Assembly: GCF_003425685.1 (NCBI RefSeq) | Contig: NZ_QJKM01000009.1 | Location: forward strand, 248,001-312,000 | Length of the DNA: 64,000 bases | Source: Rhizobium terrae | GTDB taxonomy: Bacteria > Pseudomonadota > Alphaproteobacteria > Rhizobiales > Rhizobiaceae | Direction: 5' to 3' | Shown here: positions 10,162 to 18,435 of the stretch, one piece after another | Position numbering within the stretch: position 1 is the stretch's first letter | How the letters are laid out: each line of letters begins with the position of its first letter | Program-made: the position numbers and the translations under genes | The notes under the pieces: model-generated | What the model was told of the DNA's origin: nothing | What the model saw: only the letters and a program-made list of their open reading frames with translations | The model's database searches: none

Positions 10162-10968
10162 TCATCCCCCGCGCGACCGGCGCCAGCTCATGTAATCCTG
10201 AATGGTCTTGTTGCCGATGGCCTCCATGATGGAGGGCCGCACTGCCGCCCAGGGATCGGACCCGTTTGCCGGGATGCGCTCCTGCCCTTGCATGCGGTGG
10301 AGACGGGCGCCGGAACCGTCCAGAATGTCCCAGACATAAACGATGGTGACCCGGCCGCCATCGGCGAAGGCGGAGAAATAACCTTTGAGAATGTGTTCCG
10401 TATTGGTGTCGCCGGACGGACGGATGGTGAGCCCGCTGGCGCGTGCCTGGGCGCCGAGTTGGCGCGACAGCGGCGTGACTGCCTGGACCGGCGCCCCGAT
10501 GATCGGCAGGAAACGGATCGTTCCCGCTGCCGGGGCGGCGGAAGGGAGCGAGGCGTTCTGCTGCGGTTCGCCCTGCTGCTGGGCCTCCGGCTGGGCAGTC
10601 GCAGTTTGCTGCGACGGAGGGGAAGCCGCCGCCGTCTGCCGTTCGACCTGCTGCGCCTGTTGTCCCTGACCCTGCCATTGCGGCGGCGGGCCGGAGGAAG
10701 ACGGGGACACGCCGCCGGATTCGAGCGCGCGGGCCTGGGCTTCCAGGGTGTTCTGGGGGCCCTGCTGATAGCCGCCCGCCTGTCGCGGATTATAGGTTTC
10801 CGGCTGGGGCGAGCGCGCCATCCGGTCGGTGTCGGCCTGGGTCACGGGCCGGGAGGATCTCGTGCCGCCGCCGACATCCACCTGCGGCGTCAGGGCTTCG
10901 GTCGTGTTGCAGGAGGAGAGTGCGGCAAGCAGCAGCGCAGCGGAAAACCACCTTCCGAAACGCCGCAT
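10162..10968 (-). CDS. Lipoprotein, Gln/Pro-rich
   Basis: 268 aa from the ATG at 10968, preceded by GGGAGG. The signal ends in a lipobox (LSSC, Cys about 20). Residues 25-150 are low-complexity (Gln, Pro, Ser, Ala), probably disordered. The C-terminal 110 residues are folded: FLPIIGAPVQAVTPLSRQL, DTNTEHILKGYFSAF, TIVYVWDILDGSGARLHRM. This tail resembles conserved rhizobial lipoproteins of unknown function. A longer upstream reading frame exists but lacks a ribosome-binding site and buries the signal peptide. Confidence 0.75.
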   Translation of the reverse strand: MRRFGRWFSAALLLAALSSCNTTEALTPQVDVGGGTRSSRPVTQADTDRMARSPQPETYNPRQAGGYQQGPQNTLEAQARALESGGVSPSSSGPPPQWQGQGQQAQQVERQTAAASPPSQQTATAQPEAQQQGEPQQNASLPSAAPAAGTIRFLPIIGAPVQAVTPLSRQLGAQARASGLTIRPSGDTNTEHILKGYFSAFADGGRVTIVYVWDILDGSGARLHRMQGQERIPANGSDPWAAVRPSIMEAIGNKTIQDYMSWRRSRGG

Positions 10969-11072
10969 CCCAGCCTCCCGCCATAGATTTCTCGGCGGGA
11001 AGCTTAGAATTGGCCTTTGCTCACTGTCAACCGCCTGCTTCGTCGCCTGCCTTGGCGGGCGCTTTTTCGCGC

Positions 11073-12224
11073 TCAGCGCTGGATCAGTTCCAGCCCATGA
11101 CGGGACAAGGGCTGCGGATCGCCATCCGTGGTGAGATAGGTGTGGCCGAGCGTCATCGCGACGCCGCTGTCGGAATCCATGATGATCATGTGCACGAAGA
11201 GCGTCATGTCCGCGAGGATCTCCTGCGGGTTGCCGGCATGGAACATCTGGTGCTCCATCCATGAGGGCGAGAAGCGGGCGCCGAGCGAGTATCCGCAGGC
11301 GTTCAGCCGATGGCGCGACAGGCCGCGCTCGTCGAGGATGCGGGCATGGGTATCGAAGACGTCGCCGAAGGTCTGGCCGGGCCGCAGAACCTCCTCGATC
11401 GCCCCGATGGTTTCGAGGCAGGCCTTGTGAAGCTCGCGGTGACGCTGCGATGGTTCGCCGACCACGATCGTGCGCATCATCGCCGCGTGATAGTGGGCCG
11501 CCGTGCCTGCCCATTCGAGCGTCAGCTGATCCGTCGCGTCCAATGTGCGGCGGCCGGCCTTGTAGCGGCAGAGAAGCGCATCGGTGCCGGAACCGATGAT
11601 GAATTCGTTGGCCGGATAATCACCGCCGCCCAGAAAGACCGCGCCCTGCATGGCGGCCAGGATTTCCGCCTCGCAGCCGCCGGCCCTGACCAACGGCAGG
11701 GCCGCGTCGAGCGCGTTGTCCGCCAGTTCGGCCGCCCGTTTCGCATAGGCGATCTCGGCGGGGCTTTTGACAAGGCGCAGCGTGCTCACCAGATAGGAGG
11801 CGTCGCCGATCTGGCCGAACGTGGCGAGCTGGTTGTCGATCAGGCGGGCGACGCGGCCGGTCATGCCGTGGGTGTCGTATTCGATGCCGATCCTGGCGCC
11901 GAGCAGATCCATGTCGCTCAGGAGGTTCTTGAGATCGAGCGTCGGGTCGGCGTTGACGCGATCGACCCACACGACGATGTTGTCGATGATCGACGTGTGT
12001 CGCGCCTGGCGCAGGTCGGCGGCGCGCGTCAGCAGCGTCATCGAGCCGTCCGCCTTGACGATCAGGGTCTGGAAGAAGCAGTAGCCGAAGGTGTCGTAAC
12101 CCGTCAGCCAGTACATGCTCTCCTGCGCGAAAAGGAGCAGCGCATCCAGCTTCTCCGCTTTCATCCTTTCCGTCAGCCGCGCGAGGCGGTCGGTGTATTC
12201 GCTCCTCTCGAAGTGCAGGGCCAT
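11073..12224 (-). CDS. M24-fold (creatinase/aminopeptidase-like) protein lacking metal ligands
   Basis: 383 aa. It has an N-terminal creatinase-like domain (to about 160) and a C-terminal pita-bread domain. Such proteins are routinely named Xaa-Pro aminopeptidase, but the five M24 metal ligands are not recognisable. The usual Asp-Asp pair region reads LEWAGTAAHYHAAMMRTI, the usual GHGIG region reads ACGYSLGARF, and the usual TIEPG and IED regions read LFVHMIIMD and AMTLGHTYLT. The EWAG...HYHA pattern recalls DoeA-type ectoine hydrolases and other metal-independent creatinase relatives. GGGAGG lies 8 nt before the ATG; the gene follows pgeF by 12 nt, so the two are co-transcribed. Confidence 0.85.
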   Translation of the reverse strand: MALHFERSEYTDRLARLTERMKAEKLDALLLFAQESMYWLTGYDTFGYCFFQTLIVKADGSMTLLTRAADLRQARHTSIIDNIVVWVDRVNADPTLDLKNLLSDMDLLGARIGIEYDTHGMTGRVARLIDNQLATFGQIGDASYLVSTLRLVKSPAEIAYAKRAAELADNALDAALPLVRAGGCEAEILAAMQGAVFLGGGDYPANEFIIGSGTDALLCRYKAGRRTLDATDQLTLEWAGTAAHYHAAMMRTIVVGEPSQRHRELHKACLETIGAIEEVLRPGQTFGDVFDTHARILDERGLSRHRLNACGYSLGARFSPSWMEHQMFHAGNPQEILADMTLFVHMIIMDSDSGVAMTLGHTYLTTDGDPQPLSRHGLELIQR

Positions 12225-12236
12225 GGTCGTCCTCCC

Positions 12237-13028
12237 TTATCGCAATATGGAAATCGCTGAAATCTGGCGGCCGTAGTCCGGCTCTTTCTTATGGGTCGTG
12301 CGGCGGTACGAATAGAACCGTTCCGCATCCGGATAGGTGTCGAGGCCGAGATTTTCGGCACGCACGCCGGCGTCCGTCAGCCGCCTGATGGTCAGGGACG
12401 GAAGGTCGAACATCGCATGCCCCGGCTTTGAGGAAGGGGTGAAGAAGACCTCGTAGGATGCATCGTGGCCGAGAAAACGTTCGACGAATTCTGGGCCGAC
12501 CTCATAGCTTGCCGGGCCGATCGAGGGGCCGAGCACCGCGGTGATGTTTTCGCGGACCGCGCCGAGCGAGACCATCGCCTCGATGGTGTTTTCGAGCACG
12601 CCCGTCAAGGCGCCCTTCCAGCCCGCATGAGCCGCGCCGATCACGCCGTTTGCGCCGTCGGCAAACAGGATCGGCCCGCAATCGGCCGACAGCACGCCGA
12701 GCGCCACGCCCGGCACGGTCGTCACCATCGCATCGACCTGCGGCCGCTCGCCGGCATAGGTCGCGTCGACGACGAAGACATCGGGGGAATGGACCTGGTG
12801 GACGGTCGCCAGCTTTTCGACCGGCAGGCCGAACCAGCCGGCGACCCGGGCGCGATTCTCCATCACCTTCTCGCGGTCGTCATCCGAACCAACCCCGACA
12901 TTGAGGCCGGCGTAGAGGCCTTCGGAAACGCCGCCCTGGCGGGTGAAGAATCCATGCCGGATGCGGCTGCCGGCGCGTTCGTTCAAAACAGGGCTCTCGA
13001 TCGGCGTCGGCAAGGGACGGTCCTGCAT
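12237..13028 (-). CDS. pgeF: Peptidoglycan editing factor PgeF (former laccase-domain YfiH)
   Basis: 263 aa. Multicopper-laccase-like PgeF fold with the conserved His/Cys metal site: VHQVHS (about 80), SADCGPILF (about 118-126) and HAGWKG (about 135). The family removes mis-incorporated L-Ser-containing peptidoglycan precursors and shows purine-nucleoside activities. It follows midA on the minus strand, but the two are separated by 366 nt that contain a repeat element, so it may have its own promoter. Confidence 0.93.
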   Translation of the reverse strand: MQDRPLPTPIESPVLNERAGSRIRHGFFTRQGGVSEGLYAGLNVGVGSDDDREKVMENRARVAGWFGLPVEKLATVHQVHSPDVFVVDATYAGERPQVDAMVTTVPGVALGVLSADCGPILFADGANGVIGAAHAGWKGALTGVLENTIEAMVSLGAVRENITAVLGPSIGPASYEVGPEFVERFLGHDASYEVFFTPSSKPGHAMFDLPSLTIRRLTDAGVRAENLGLDTYPDAERFYSYRRTTHKKEPDYGRQISAISILR

Positions 13029-13285
13029 CGGCGTTTTCTATCCTATTGATTTCAAGGGGTTTTGCGCAGGCGTTAGAGACATATCCGCTGCTTCGATCTA
13101 GGGCGAGAGTGGCGCAAGGGAAGGGCGGATGTCAATTGGGTCGAGAGGAAAGAGCGGTTTTCCGGAAACCGAGATATTGAGGCCAGGCTCATCCCCTCAC
13201 CAACAAAATGCAGGACTCCGCTGAAGCTAAGATCTTGATTTTGTAACCTCTTCCACAAGGGTAGAGGTAGGATGCCGAGGGCGGG

Positions 13286-13368
13286 GCACCGTTATCTCTC
13301 CTTGTGGTAGAGAAGGCAATTTCAGCATATTAGCAAGGCTAAGTGCTGGAAATTGCAAGTGAGGGGAT
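13286..13368 (-). repeat. Intergenic hairpin repeat, copy 1
   Basis: On the minus strand this reads ATCCCCTCAC, a hairpin with arms AATTTC.AGCA.TTAGC and GCTAA..TGCTGAAATT, then a second hairpin (TCTCT/AGAGA) and CGGTGC. The same layout, with changed but still paired bases, occurs at 52049-52135. It lies in the 366-nt gap between midA and pgeF. It resembles rhizobial RIME-type mosaic repeats in size and palindromic design, though I cannot confirm that family. Confidence 0.7.
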
Positions 13369-13394
13369 TGGTGCGGATGGCACGAAGCAGCATT

Positions 13395-14495
13395 TCAATC
13401 CACCGCCCGGAAAGGCATTAAGTTGAGCGCCGGGCTCGACACCGCGATCACCTTGAAAAGTTCGCCCATTTTGCCGGCGCCCGCGCCTGCCAGACGATCG
13501 ACTGCGGCGGCGATCAGGCGCTGTTCGGCAGGCTCCTTGTCCTTGGCGAGCGCTGTCGCGCGTTCGGCAAGTCCGAGGCCATAGAGGAAATCGCCCTGAT
13601 GCAGGCCGCCGTTCAGGTGGGCGCCGGCAGCGACGGCAATCTTCGCAAGATCCTCGAAATCCACGTGGCTGGTCAGGTCCGCCTCGCCGGGGTTTGCCAG
13701 AGGCGGGTCGAAATCGTGGTTGCGGACGGCCTGCAGCGTATCGCCGAAACCGGTGACCATATGGCCGTAGTCGACGACGAGGGCGGTGCCGCCGAATGCC
13801 TTCAGGCGGTCGCAGAGCGTCAGCATGACGGCTTGGCGGGCCGGCGACACTTCGAAGATCGTGCCGTCGGGAATGGTGGCGGCAGGCGCCGGCAGCAGGG
13901 CGGGATCGAGGGTCGCGACGCCTGCTGCGAAGGCCAGTTCGTCGCGCGCGTCGAGACCGACGAGCCGTTCGCGAAAGCCGGTCGGCGTCTTGACGAACTG
14001 GCGGATCGGGATCGCGTCGAAAAGTTCGTTGGCGGCGATCAGCGTGAAGCCGTCCGGCACGTCCTCGAAACCGTCATGCCAGGAGACCTTGGTCGAAAAA
14101 GTTTCGAGCGTCACCCGCTGCACGCCGCGCAGACGCTCGCTGGTCTCGACGAGATGGACGTGAAGGCCATCGAAGAGGGGCGGTGCGATGCGCTTGATCA
14201 CCCGCAGCATGTCGGCCATCATCGTGCCGCGGCCGGGACCGATCTCCACCAGCCGGACGGAAGCCGGCGAGCCGTGCCGCTGCCAGGCATGCACCATGAA
14301 TACGCCGACCATTTCGCCGAAAAGCTGGCTGATCTCCGGGGCGGTGATGAAATCGCCGTGGCGACCGAAGGGTTCGCGGGTCTTGTAATAGCCGTATTCC
14401 GGGTCGGCGAGGCAGAGCGCGAAATAGTCGGTGACGCTGATCGGCCCGTTCATCCGGATCAATGTCTTGATTTTTTCGGCGAGGGGGGTGCTCAA
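13395..14495 (-). CDS. SAM-dependent methyltransferase, MidA/NDUFAF7 family
   Basis: 366 aa. The family signature is clear: PEYGYYKTREPFGRHGDFITAPEI split across residues about 32-55 and the SAM-binding loop LVEIGPGRGTMMADML (about 82-97). The mitochondrial homologue methylates an arginine of complex I subunit NDUFS2; bacterial substrates are unproven. The apparent start is a TTG at 14495 with GGAGG 8 nt upstream inside the end of lgt, 15 nt after the lgt stop, so translation is likely coupled. Confidence 0.92.
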   Translation of the reverse strand: MSTPLAEKIKTLIRMNGPISVTDYFALCLADPEYGYYKTREPFGRHGDFITAPEISQLFGEMVGVFMVHAWQRHGSPASVRLVEIGPGRGTMMADMLRVIKRIAPPLFDGLHVHLVETSERLRGVQRVTLETFSTKVSWHDGFEDVPDGFTLIAANELFDAIPIRQFVKTPTGFRERLVGLDARDELAFAAGVATLDPALLPAPAATIPDGTIFEVSPARQAVMLTLCDRLKAFGGTALVVDYGHMVTGFGDTLQAVRNHDFDPPLANPGEADLTSHVDFEDLAKIAVAAGAHLNGGLHQGDFLYGLGLAERATALAKDKEPAEQRLIAAAVDRLAGAGAGKMGELFKVIAVSSPALNLMPFRAVD

Positions 14496-14510
14496 GGGAC
14501 CGGCCTCCGC

Positions 14511-15368
14511 CTATGCCTTTGCCGATGCCGCAGCCGCCGCAGCCCGTGCCCGGAAAATGGCCCAGACACCGACGGCGATCATCGGCAGCGACAGAACCAT
14601 GCCCATGGTGAGCCAGCCCGTGCCAAGGAGGTAACCGAGCTGGGCATCCGGCTCGCGGAAGAATTCCACGAAGATGCGGGCCAGCGCATAACCGATCACG
14701 AAGGTGCCGGAGATGGTGCCGGGAACCTTCAGCGCCTTGAAACGGAAAATCATCAGGGCGAGCACCAGAAGCAGCACTATGCCTTCGAGTCCCGCCTCGT
14801 AGAGCTGGCTCGGATGGCGCGCGAAGGGGCCGCCGGTCGGAAAGACCACCGCCCAGGGCATGGCGCTGAGGCGCCCCCAGAGTTCGCCGTTGATGAAGTT
14901 GGCGATGCGGCCGAAAAACAGGCCGATCGGCACGACCGCTGCGACGATATCGAACATGCTCCAGACGGGGATCGCATTGCGGCGGGCGAAGACGATCATC
15001 GCAAGCGTCGCGCCGAGGAAGCCGCCATGGAAGGACATGCCGCCGTTCCAGATCTCGATCGCCCGGATCGGGTTTTGTGAGACGGCAGCGAGATCGTAGA
15101 AGAGAATGTAGCCGAGACGACCGCCGAGCACGATGCCGACCGCGACCCAGACAAGGAAATCATCGAGATGTTCGGCCGTGATCGGCGATTGCCCACCCTT
15201 CCATAGCGCCCCGTTCGCGGCGAGCCGGCGGGCATAGAGCCAGCCGAGCAGGATGCCGGCCACATAGGCCAGCCCGTACCAATGGACAGCGAGCGGTCCG
15301 AGGGAGAAAGCCACCGGATCGATGTTCGGGAACGGCAACAGAGCGAAAGGATGAAGCGCTTCGTACAA
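14511..15368 (-). CDS. lgt: Prolipoprotein diacylglyceryl transferase
   Basis: 285 aa, about seven membrane helices. It transfers diacylglycerol from phosphatidylglycerol to the lipobox Cys of prolipoproteins in the inner membrane. Motifs include the core [11 protein letters not shown] (about 82-92), SFHGGFLGA (about 113-121) and the Lgt signature [14 protein letters not shown] (about 153-166). The start at 15368 is a TTG without a strong ribosome-binding site, so the exact N-terminus is uncertain. The downstream operon includes two lipoprotein genes. Confidence 0.95.
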   Translation of the reverse strand: MYEALHPFALLPFPNIDPVAFSLGPLAVHWYGLAYVAGILLGWLYARRLAANGALWKGGQSPITAEHLDDFLVWVAVGIVLGGRLGYILFYDLAAVSQNPIRAIEIWNGGMSFHGGFLGATLAMIVFARRNAIPVWSMFDIVAAVVPIGLFFGRIANFINGELWGRLSAMPWAVVFPTGGPFARHPSQLYEAGLEGIVLLLVLALMIFRFKALKVPGTISGTFVIGYALARIFVEFFREPDAQLGYLLGTGWLTMGMVLSLPMIAVGVWAIFRARAAAAAASAKA

Positions 15369-15557
15369 ATTACAGAGTTCTCATGCAAACCGTATTGTCG
15401 CGGAACATGGCGTTGCGCTCATCGCCGGTCAAGGCGAATTTCGGGAACGGATGACGCTAGCAGTGGATGATGCTTGCAAGCAGACCCCGCAGGCCCTACT
15501 TCACCCTCATGGACATTTGCCGGCCGCCGCATGCGGCCAGAGACGGGAGTTGGAACC

Positions 15558-15812
15558 ATGGTAACCGGCACGAACCGCATTCTTGACGATTTCGCGCGGC
15601 TGATGACCGATGCGGCGGGTGCGGCCCAGGGAGTGCGCAAGGAGGTCGAGACGGCCTTTCACGCCCAGGCAGAGCGCTTTCTCAACAGTATGGACGTGGT
15701 CAAGCGCGAGGAATTCGAAGCCGTGCGCGAAATGGCCGCCCGCGCCCGCGACGAGAACGAAGCGCTGAAGGCCCGGATCGAGGCGCTCGAGGCGAAGCTT
15801 TCGGGGCAGTAA
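15558..15812 (+). CDS. Accessory factor UbiK family protein (BMFP, YqiC-like)
   Basis: 84 aa from the ATG at 15558; a longer upstream extension is not BMFP-like. Two amphipathic helices: LDDFARLMTDAAGAAQGVRK and a C-terminal coiled coil (VREMAARARDENEALKARIE, then ALEAKL). BMFP/UbiK proteins trimerise through the coiled coil and act as lipid-binding accessory factors of aerobic ubiquinone synthesis in gammaproteobacteria. It is divergent from lgt, as in other rhizobia. Confidence 0.85.
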   Translation: MVTGTNRILDDFARLMTDAAGAAQGVRKEVETAFHAQAERFLNSMDVVKREEFEAVREMAARARDENEALKARIEALEAKLSGQ

Positions 15813-16021
15813 GGCCACCGCCTTCCCATTCGCTGCGAGGCGAGCCCGCTCGAATCCGCAGCCGTGTATGTCTGTGACCCTCGCACTTGAACCGCGGGTC
15901 GGGACGGAAGCAGCGGGAAATTGTATGCTTCATCGTTCCCCCGCGTGGATGTTTTGCCTGGCTGTTCCAATTCCGCCAACGGCTTAGCATATTCCTCGTC
16001 CCCGTTTCTCGGACCCGTGCC

Positions 16022-16027
16022 TATAAT
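16022..16027 (+). promoter_or_regulatory. Perfect -10 box upstream of the structured RNA segment
   Basis: TATAAT on the plus strand, 12 nt before the expected start at about 16034. No good -35 hexamer is visible at 16-18 nt upstream (the region reads TCCCCG). It would drive transcription into the hairpin-rich segment that follows. Confidence 0.45.
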
Positions 16028-16033
16028 CATCCC

Positions 16034-16510
16034 GCTTCCGTCGCCGGAGTGTTTCGCGAGACGTTCGCGGGCAGGCGGGGGCCGGCGCCCTGGTTAGACC
16101 TGTAACGTGCAGGAAAGGCCAGGGAGGTGAAAGCCACGGGAGAGGGGTCGCAAGATACTTTCCCTATCAAGCCTCCCCCTGGCCGCCGGGCCGGGTTCGG
16201 TTGAGCCGTGCAAGTGGTCTGAGAAGACTACGCAGCGAGGCGAGGTGATCACCTGTAGGGACCGGAAGTCCCGACAAGACGCCGAAGGCCACGCGAATGC
16301 GGAGCCACCCATATAAACTAAATGAGGTTCCGCATTCGTGTGGGCTCTCCGATGGAGCCGTGCCGGGCAGATAGCCGGCGCGGGCAAGTGTGCTGAAACC
16401 AAAAAAATCTCGGCCTGTGGACACTTGCAAAAAAGCAAGTCGGCAGAGTCGGTTATGACTCCGTTCTGATCTCCAACAGGAAGAAGTTTCAGGCCCAGTT
16501 TCAGCAAAAT
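16034..16510 (+). ncRNA. Candidate large structured non-coding RNA, class unknown
   Basis: No convincing protein is encoded between 15813 and 16716; instead the plus strand folds into many helices. They are: GGCCAGGG (16117-16124) with CCCTGGCC (16177-16184); GGGAGAG (16138) with CTTTCCC (16158); GTGGTCT-GAGA-AGACTAC (16214-16231, GNRA loop); GGGAC-CGGAA-GTCCC (16258-16272); an 18-bp helix 16289-16306/16326-16343; GCCGTGCCGG (16357) with CCGGCGCGGGC (16375); GCAAGTGT (16384) with ACACTTGC (16421); and GAGTC/GACTC (16446-16461). Every non-Watson-Crick pair in these helices is G-U on the plus strand (A-C on the minus strand). RNase P, tmRNA and 6S motifs are absent. It may be a free RNA or a long leader of ybjN. 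Ends are approximate. Confidence 0.6.
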
Positions 16511-16716
16511 TGAAGACGAGGGGATGGCAGCGGGACTCCGTCTAGGTACACTGATTTTAAAGGATGATTCGAAACGGCTTGGTAAGCTCCAGACAGGGTG
16601 ACTGCGTTATTCTGGTGGCGTCGGGCGATCGTCCAAAGTGTTGTTCCCGGTCATTGTTCGCGTGTTTTGGCGTTTTTCGCAGGAATCCGCATTCATTCCG
16701 GTCAAGAAGGTGCCGC

Positions 16717-17217
16717 ATGAGCCTTATGGAAATGGAAATCGAACGTCAGTCGAATCCGGTCGACATGATCGAATTCGTCGCTGCCTCGAACGACTGGACG
16801 TTCGAACGGTCGGGCGAGGATGAAATCGCCATGACCGTGGAAGGCCGCTGGACCGACTACCACGTTTCCTTCTCCTGGATGGAGGAGTTCGAAGCGCTGC
16901 ATCTCGCCTGCGCTTTCGACATCAAGATCCCCGATGCCCGCGTCAACGAGGTCATCCGTCTCCTGTCGCATGTCAACGGACAGGTGCTGATGGGGCATTT
17001 CGACCTCTGGCGCCAGGAGGACGTGGTCATCTTCCGGCAGTCGCTGCTGCTTGCCGGCGGTGCCGAACCCACCAACCAGCAGGTGGAAGTGCTGTTGTCG
17101 AGCGCGCTTGAAGCCTGCGAGACCTATTATCAGGCGTTCCAGTTCGTCGTCTGGTCGGGGATGGAGGCGAAGGCCGCCATGGAGGCCGTCCTGTTCGAAA
17201 CCGTGGGCGAATGCTGA
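16717..17217 (+). CDS. YbjN domain-containing protein
   Basis: 166 aa from the ATG at 16717 (AAGAAGG upstream). The fold resembles type III secretion chaperones: an acidic, cytosolic alpha/beta protein. Visible features are the N-terminal NPVDMIEFVAASNDWTFER and the central SWMEEFEALHLACAFDI. YbjN proteins are general stress or regulatory factors of unproven mechanism. Its stop overlaps the start of proC, so the two are translationally coupled; ybjN-proC pairing is typical of rhizobia. Confidence 0.85.
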   Translation: MSLMEMEIERQSNPVDMIEFVAASNDWTFERSGEDEIAMTVEGRWTDYHVSFSWMEEFEALHLACAFDIKIPDARVNEVIRLLSHVNGQVLMGHFDLWRQEDVVIFRQSLLLAGGAEPTNQQVEVLLSSALEACETYYQAFQFVVWSGMEAKAAMEAVLFETVGEC

Positions 17218-18035
17218 TGGTCTCGGGGCAGCTCGGGTCGATCGTTCTGGTCGGTGCCGGCAATATGGGCGGCGCCATGCTGTCCGGCTGGCTGAAAAAG
17301 GGCGTGCCCGGCGCTTCCGTGACGGTCATCGATCCGTCGCCTTCGGAGACGATGCGCCGGACGATCCTGGAGGCCGGGGCGCGGCATTTCCCGTCCCTGC
17401 CGGAAGGGCTCTCCGCCGACATCCTGTTCCTCGCGGTCAAGCCGCAGCTCATGGATACGGTCCTGCCGCCCCTGAAGGCGGTGGTCGGTCCCGGCACGGT
17501 CGTCGTGTCGGTCGCGGCCGGCAAGACGCTGTCCTATCTTCAGGCCCATCTCGGCGAGGCCGCGATGGTGCGCGCCATGCCGAACACCCCGGCGATGATC
17601 GGTCGGGGGGTGACGGGCGCCTATGCCAATCCCAGGGTAAGCGATGCGCAGCGGGAAGCGGTGCAGTCGCTTCTGAAGGTCAGCGGGCCGGTGGAATGGG
17701 TATCCGGCGAAGCGGATATCGACGCGGTGACCGCCGTTTCGGGCAGCGGCCCGGCCTATGTCTTCTATCTCGTGGAGTGCATGGCGGAAGCGGGCCGCAA
17801 AGCCGGCCTGCCGGCGGACCTCGCCATGCGGCTCGCGCGGGAAACTGTCTCGGGGGCTGGTGAGCTCCTGCACCAGTCCCCGGACGACGCTTTGAAGCTG
17901 CGCCAGAACGTCACCTCTCCGAACGGCACCACGGCTGCGGCCCTTGCCGTGCTGATGGCGGAAGACGGCATGCAGCCGCTGTTTGACAAGGCGATTGCCG
18001 CGGCCCGCAGAAGAGCCGAGGAGCTCGGAAGCTGA
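17211..18035 (+). CDS. proC: Pyrroline-5-carboxylate reductase
   Basis: 274 aa. It reduces 1-pyrroline-5-carboxylate to L-proline with NAD(P)H, the last step of proline synthesis. The Rossmann motif VGAGNMGGAML is at about 14-24; the conserved VRAMPNTPAMIGRG (about 119-132) and the signature near AVSGSGPAYVFYLVE (about 176-190) are intact. Two ATGs, 17211 and 17217, overlap the ybjN stop; either could be used. Confidence 0.96.
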   Translation: MLMVSGQLGSIVLVGAGNMGGAMLSGWLKKGVPGASVTVIDPSPSETMRRTILEAGARHFPSLPEGLSADILFLAVKPQLMDTVLPPLKAVVGPGTVVVSVAAGKTLSYLQAHLGEAAMVRAMPNTPAMIGRGVTGAYANPRVSDAQREAVQSLLKVSGPVEWVSGEADIDAVTAVSGSGPAYVFYLVECMAEAGRKAGLPADLAMRLARETVSGAGELLHQSPDDALKLRQNVTSPNGTTAAALAVLMAEDGMQPLFDKAIAAARRRAEELGS

Positions 18036-18044
18036 GTGGCGTCC

Positions 18045-18386
18045 ATGGCAGACGAAATCACCTATAACGACTTCGAGCGGGTCGATATCCGTGTCGGCAC
18101 GATCGTCGAAGCCGAGGCTTTTCCCGAGGCCCGCAAGCCGGCCTTCAAGCTGAAGATCGATTTCGGGGCGGAGATCGGAGTCAAGAAATCCTCGGCGCAG
18201 ATTACCGTGCATTATACGCCGGAAACACTCGTCGGACGGCAGGTGCTCGGCGTCGTCAACTTTCCGCCGCGGCAGATCGGCCCGTTCCGTTCTGAAGTGC
18301 TCACTCTCGGTTTCGAGGACGAGAAGGGTGCGATCGTGCTCGCTGCCGTGGAGCAGCCGGTGCCGAACGGCAGGAAACTGATGTAA
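18045..18386 (+). CDS. csaA: tRNA-binding protein/chaperone CsaA
   Basis: 113 aa from the ATG at 18045. A single tRNA-binding (EMAP/OB-fold) domain: [17 protein letters not shown] (about 9-25), [34 protein letters not shown]. CsaA homodimers bind tRNA and unfolded secretory proteins. It starts 9 nt after the proC stop, so ybjN, proC and csaA form one plus-strand operon. Confidence 0.9.
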   Translation: MADEITYNDFERVDIRVGTIVEAEAFPEARKPAFKLKIDFGAEIGVKKSSAQITVHYTPETLVGRQVLGVVNFPPRQIGPFRSEVLTLGFEDEKGAIVLAAVEQPVPNGRKLM

Positions 18387-18435
18387 CGGAAAGGCTTCGC
18401 CTCACTCGGCGTCAGCCTGTCGCCCGCGCCGACAG

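Noticed and set aside
10969-11514. N-terminal extension of the Gln/Pro-rich lipoprotein
   Set aside because: It overlaps the M24 gene and hides the lipobox; the ATG at 10968 has a good ribosome-binding site.
16094-16507. Minus-strand open frames of 137 and 87 codons over the structured RNA region
   Set aside because: They lie antisense to the hairpin-rich segment, lack ribosome-binding sites and contain palindromic composition. The G-U bias favours the plus-strand RNA instead.
16034-16510. RNase P RNA, tmRNA, 6S RNA or group II intron at this place
   Set aside because: The GAGGAAAGTCC-type RNase P core, an ANDNYA-type tag, a T-loop with a paired stem and a domain V hairpin were sought by eye and not found; no reverse transcriptase is nearby.
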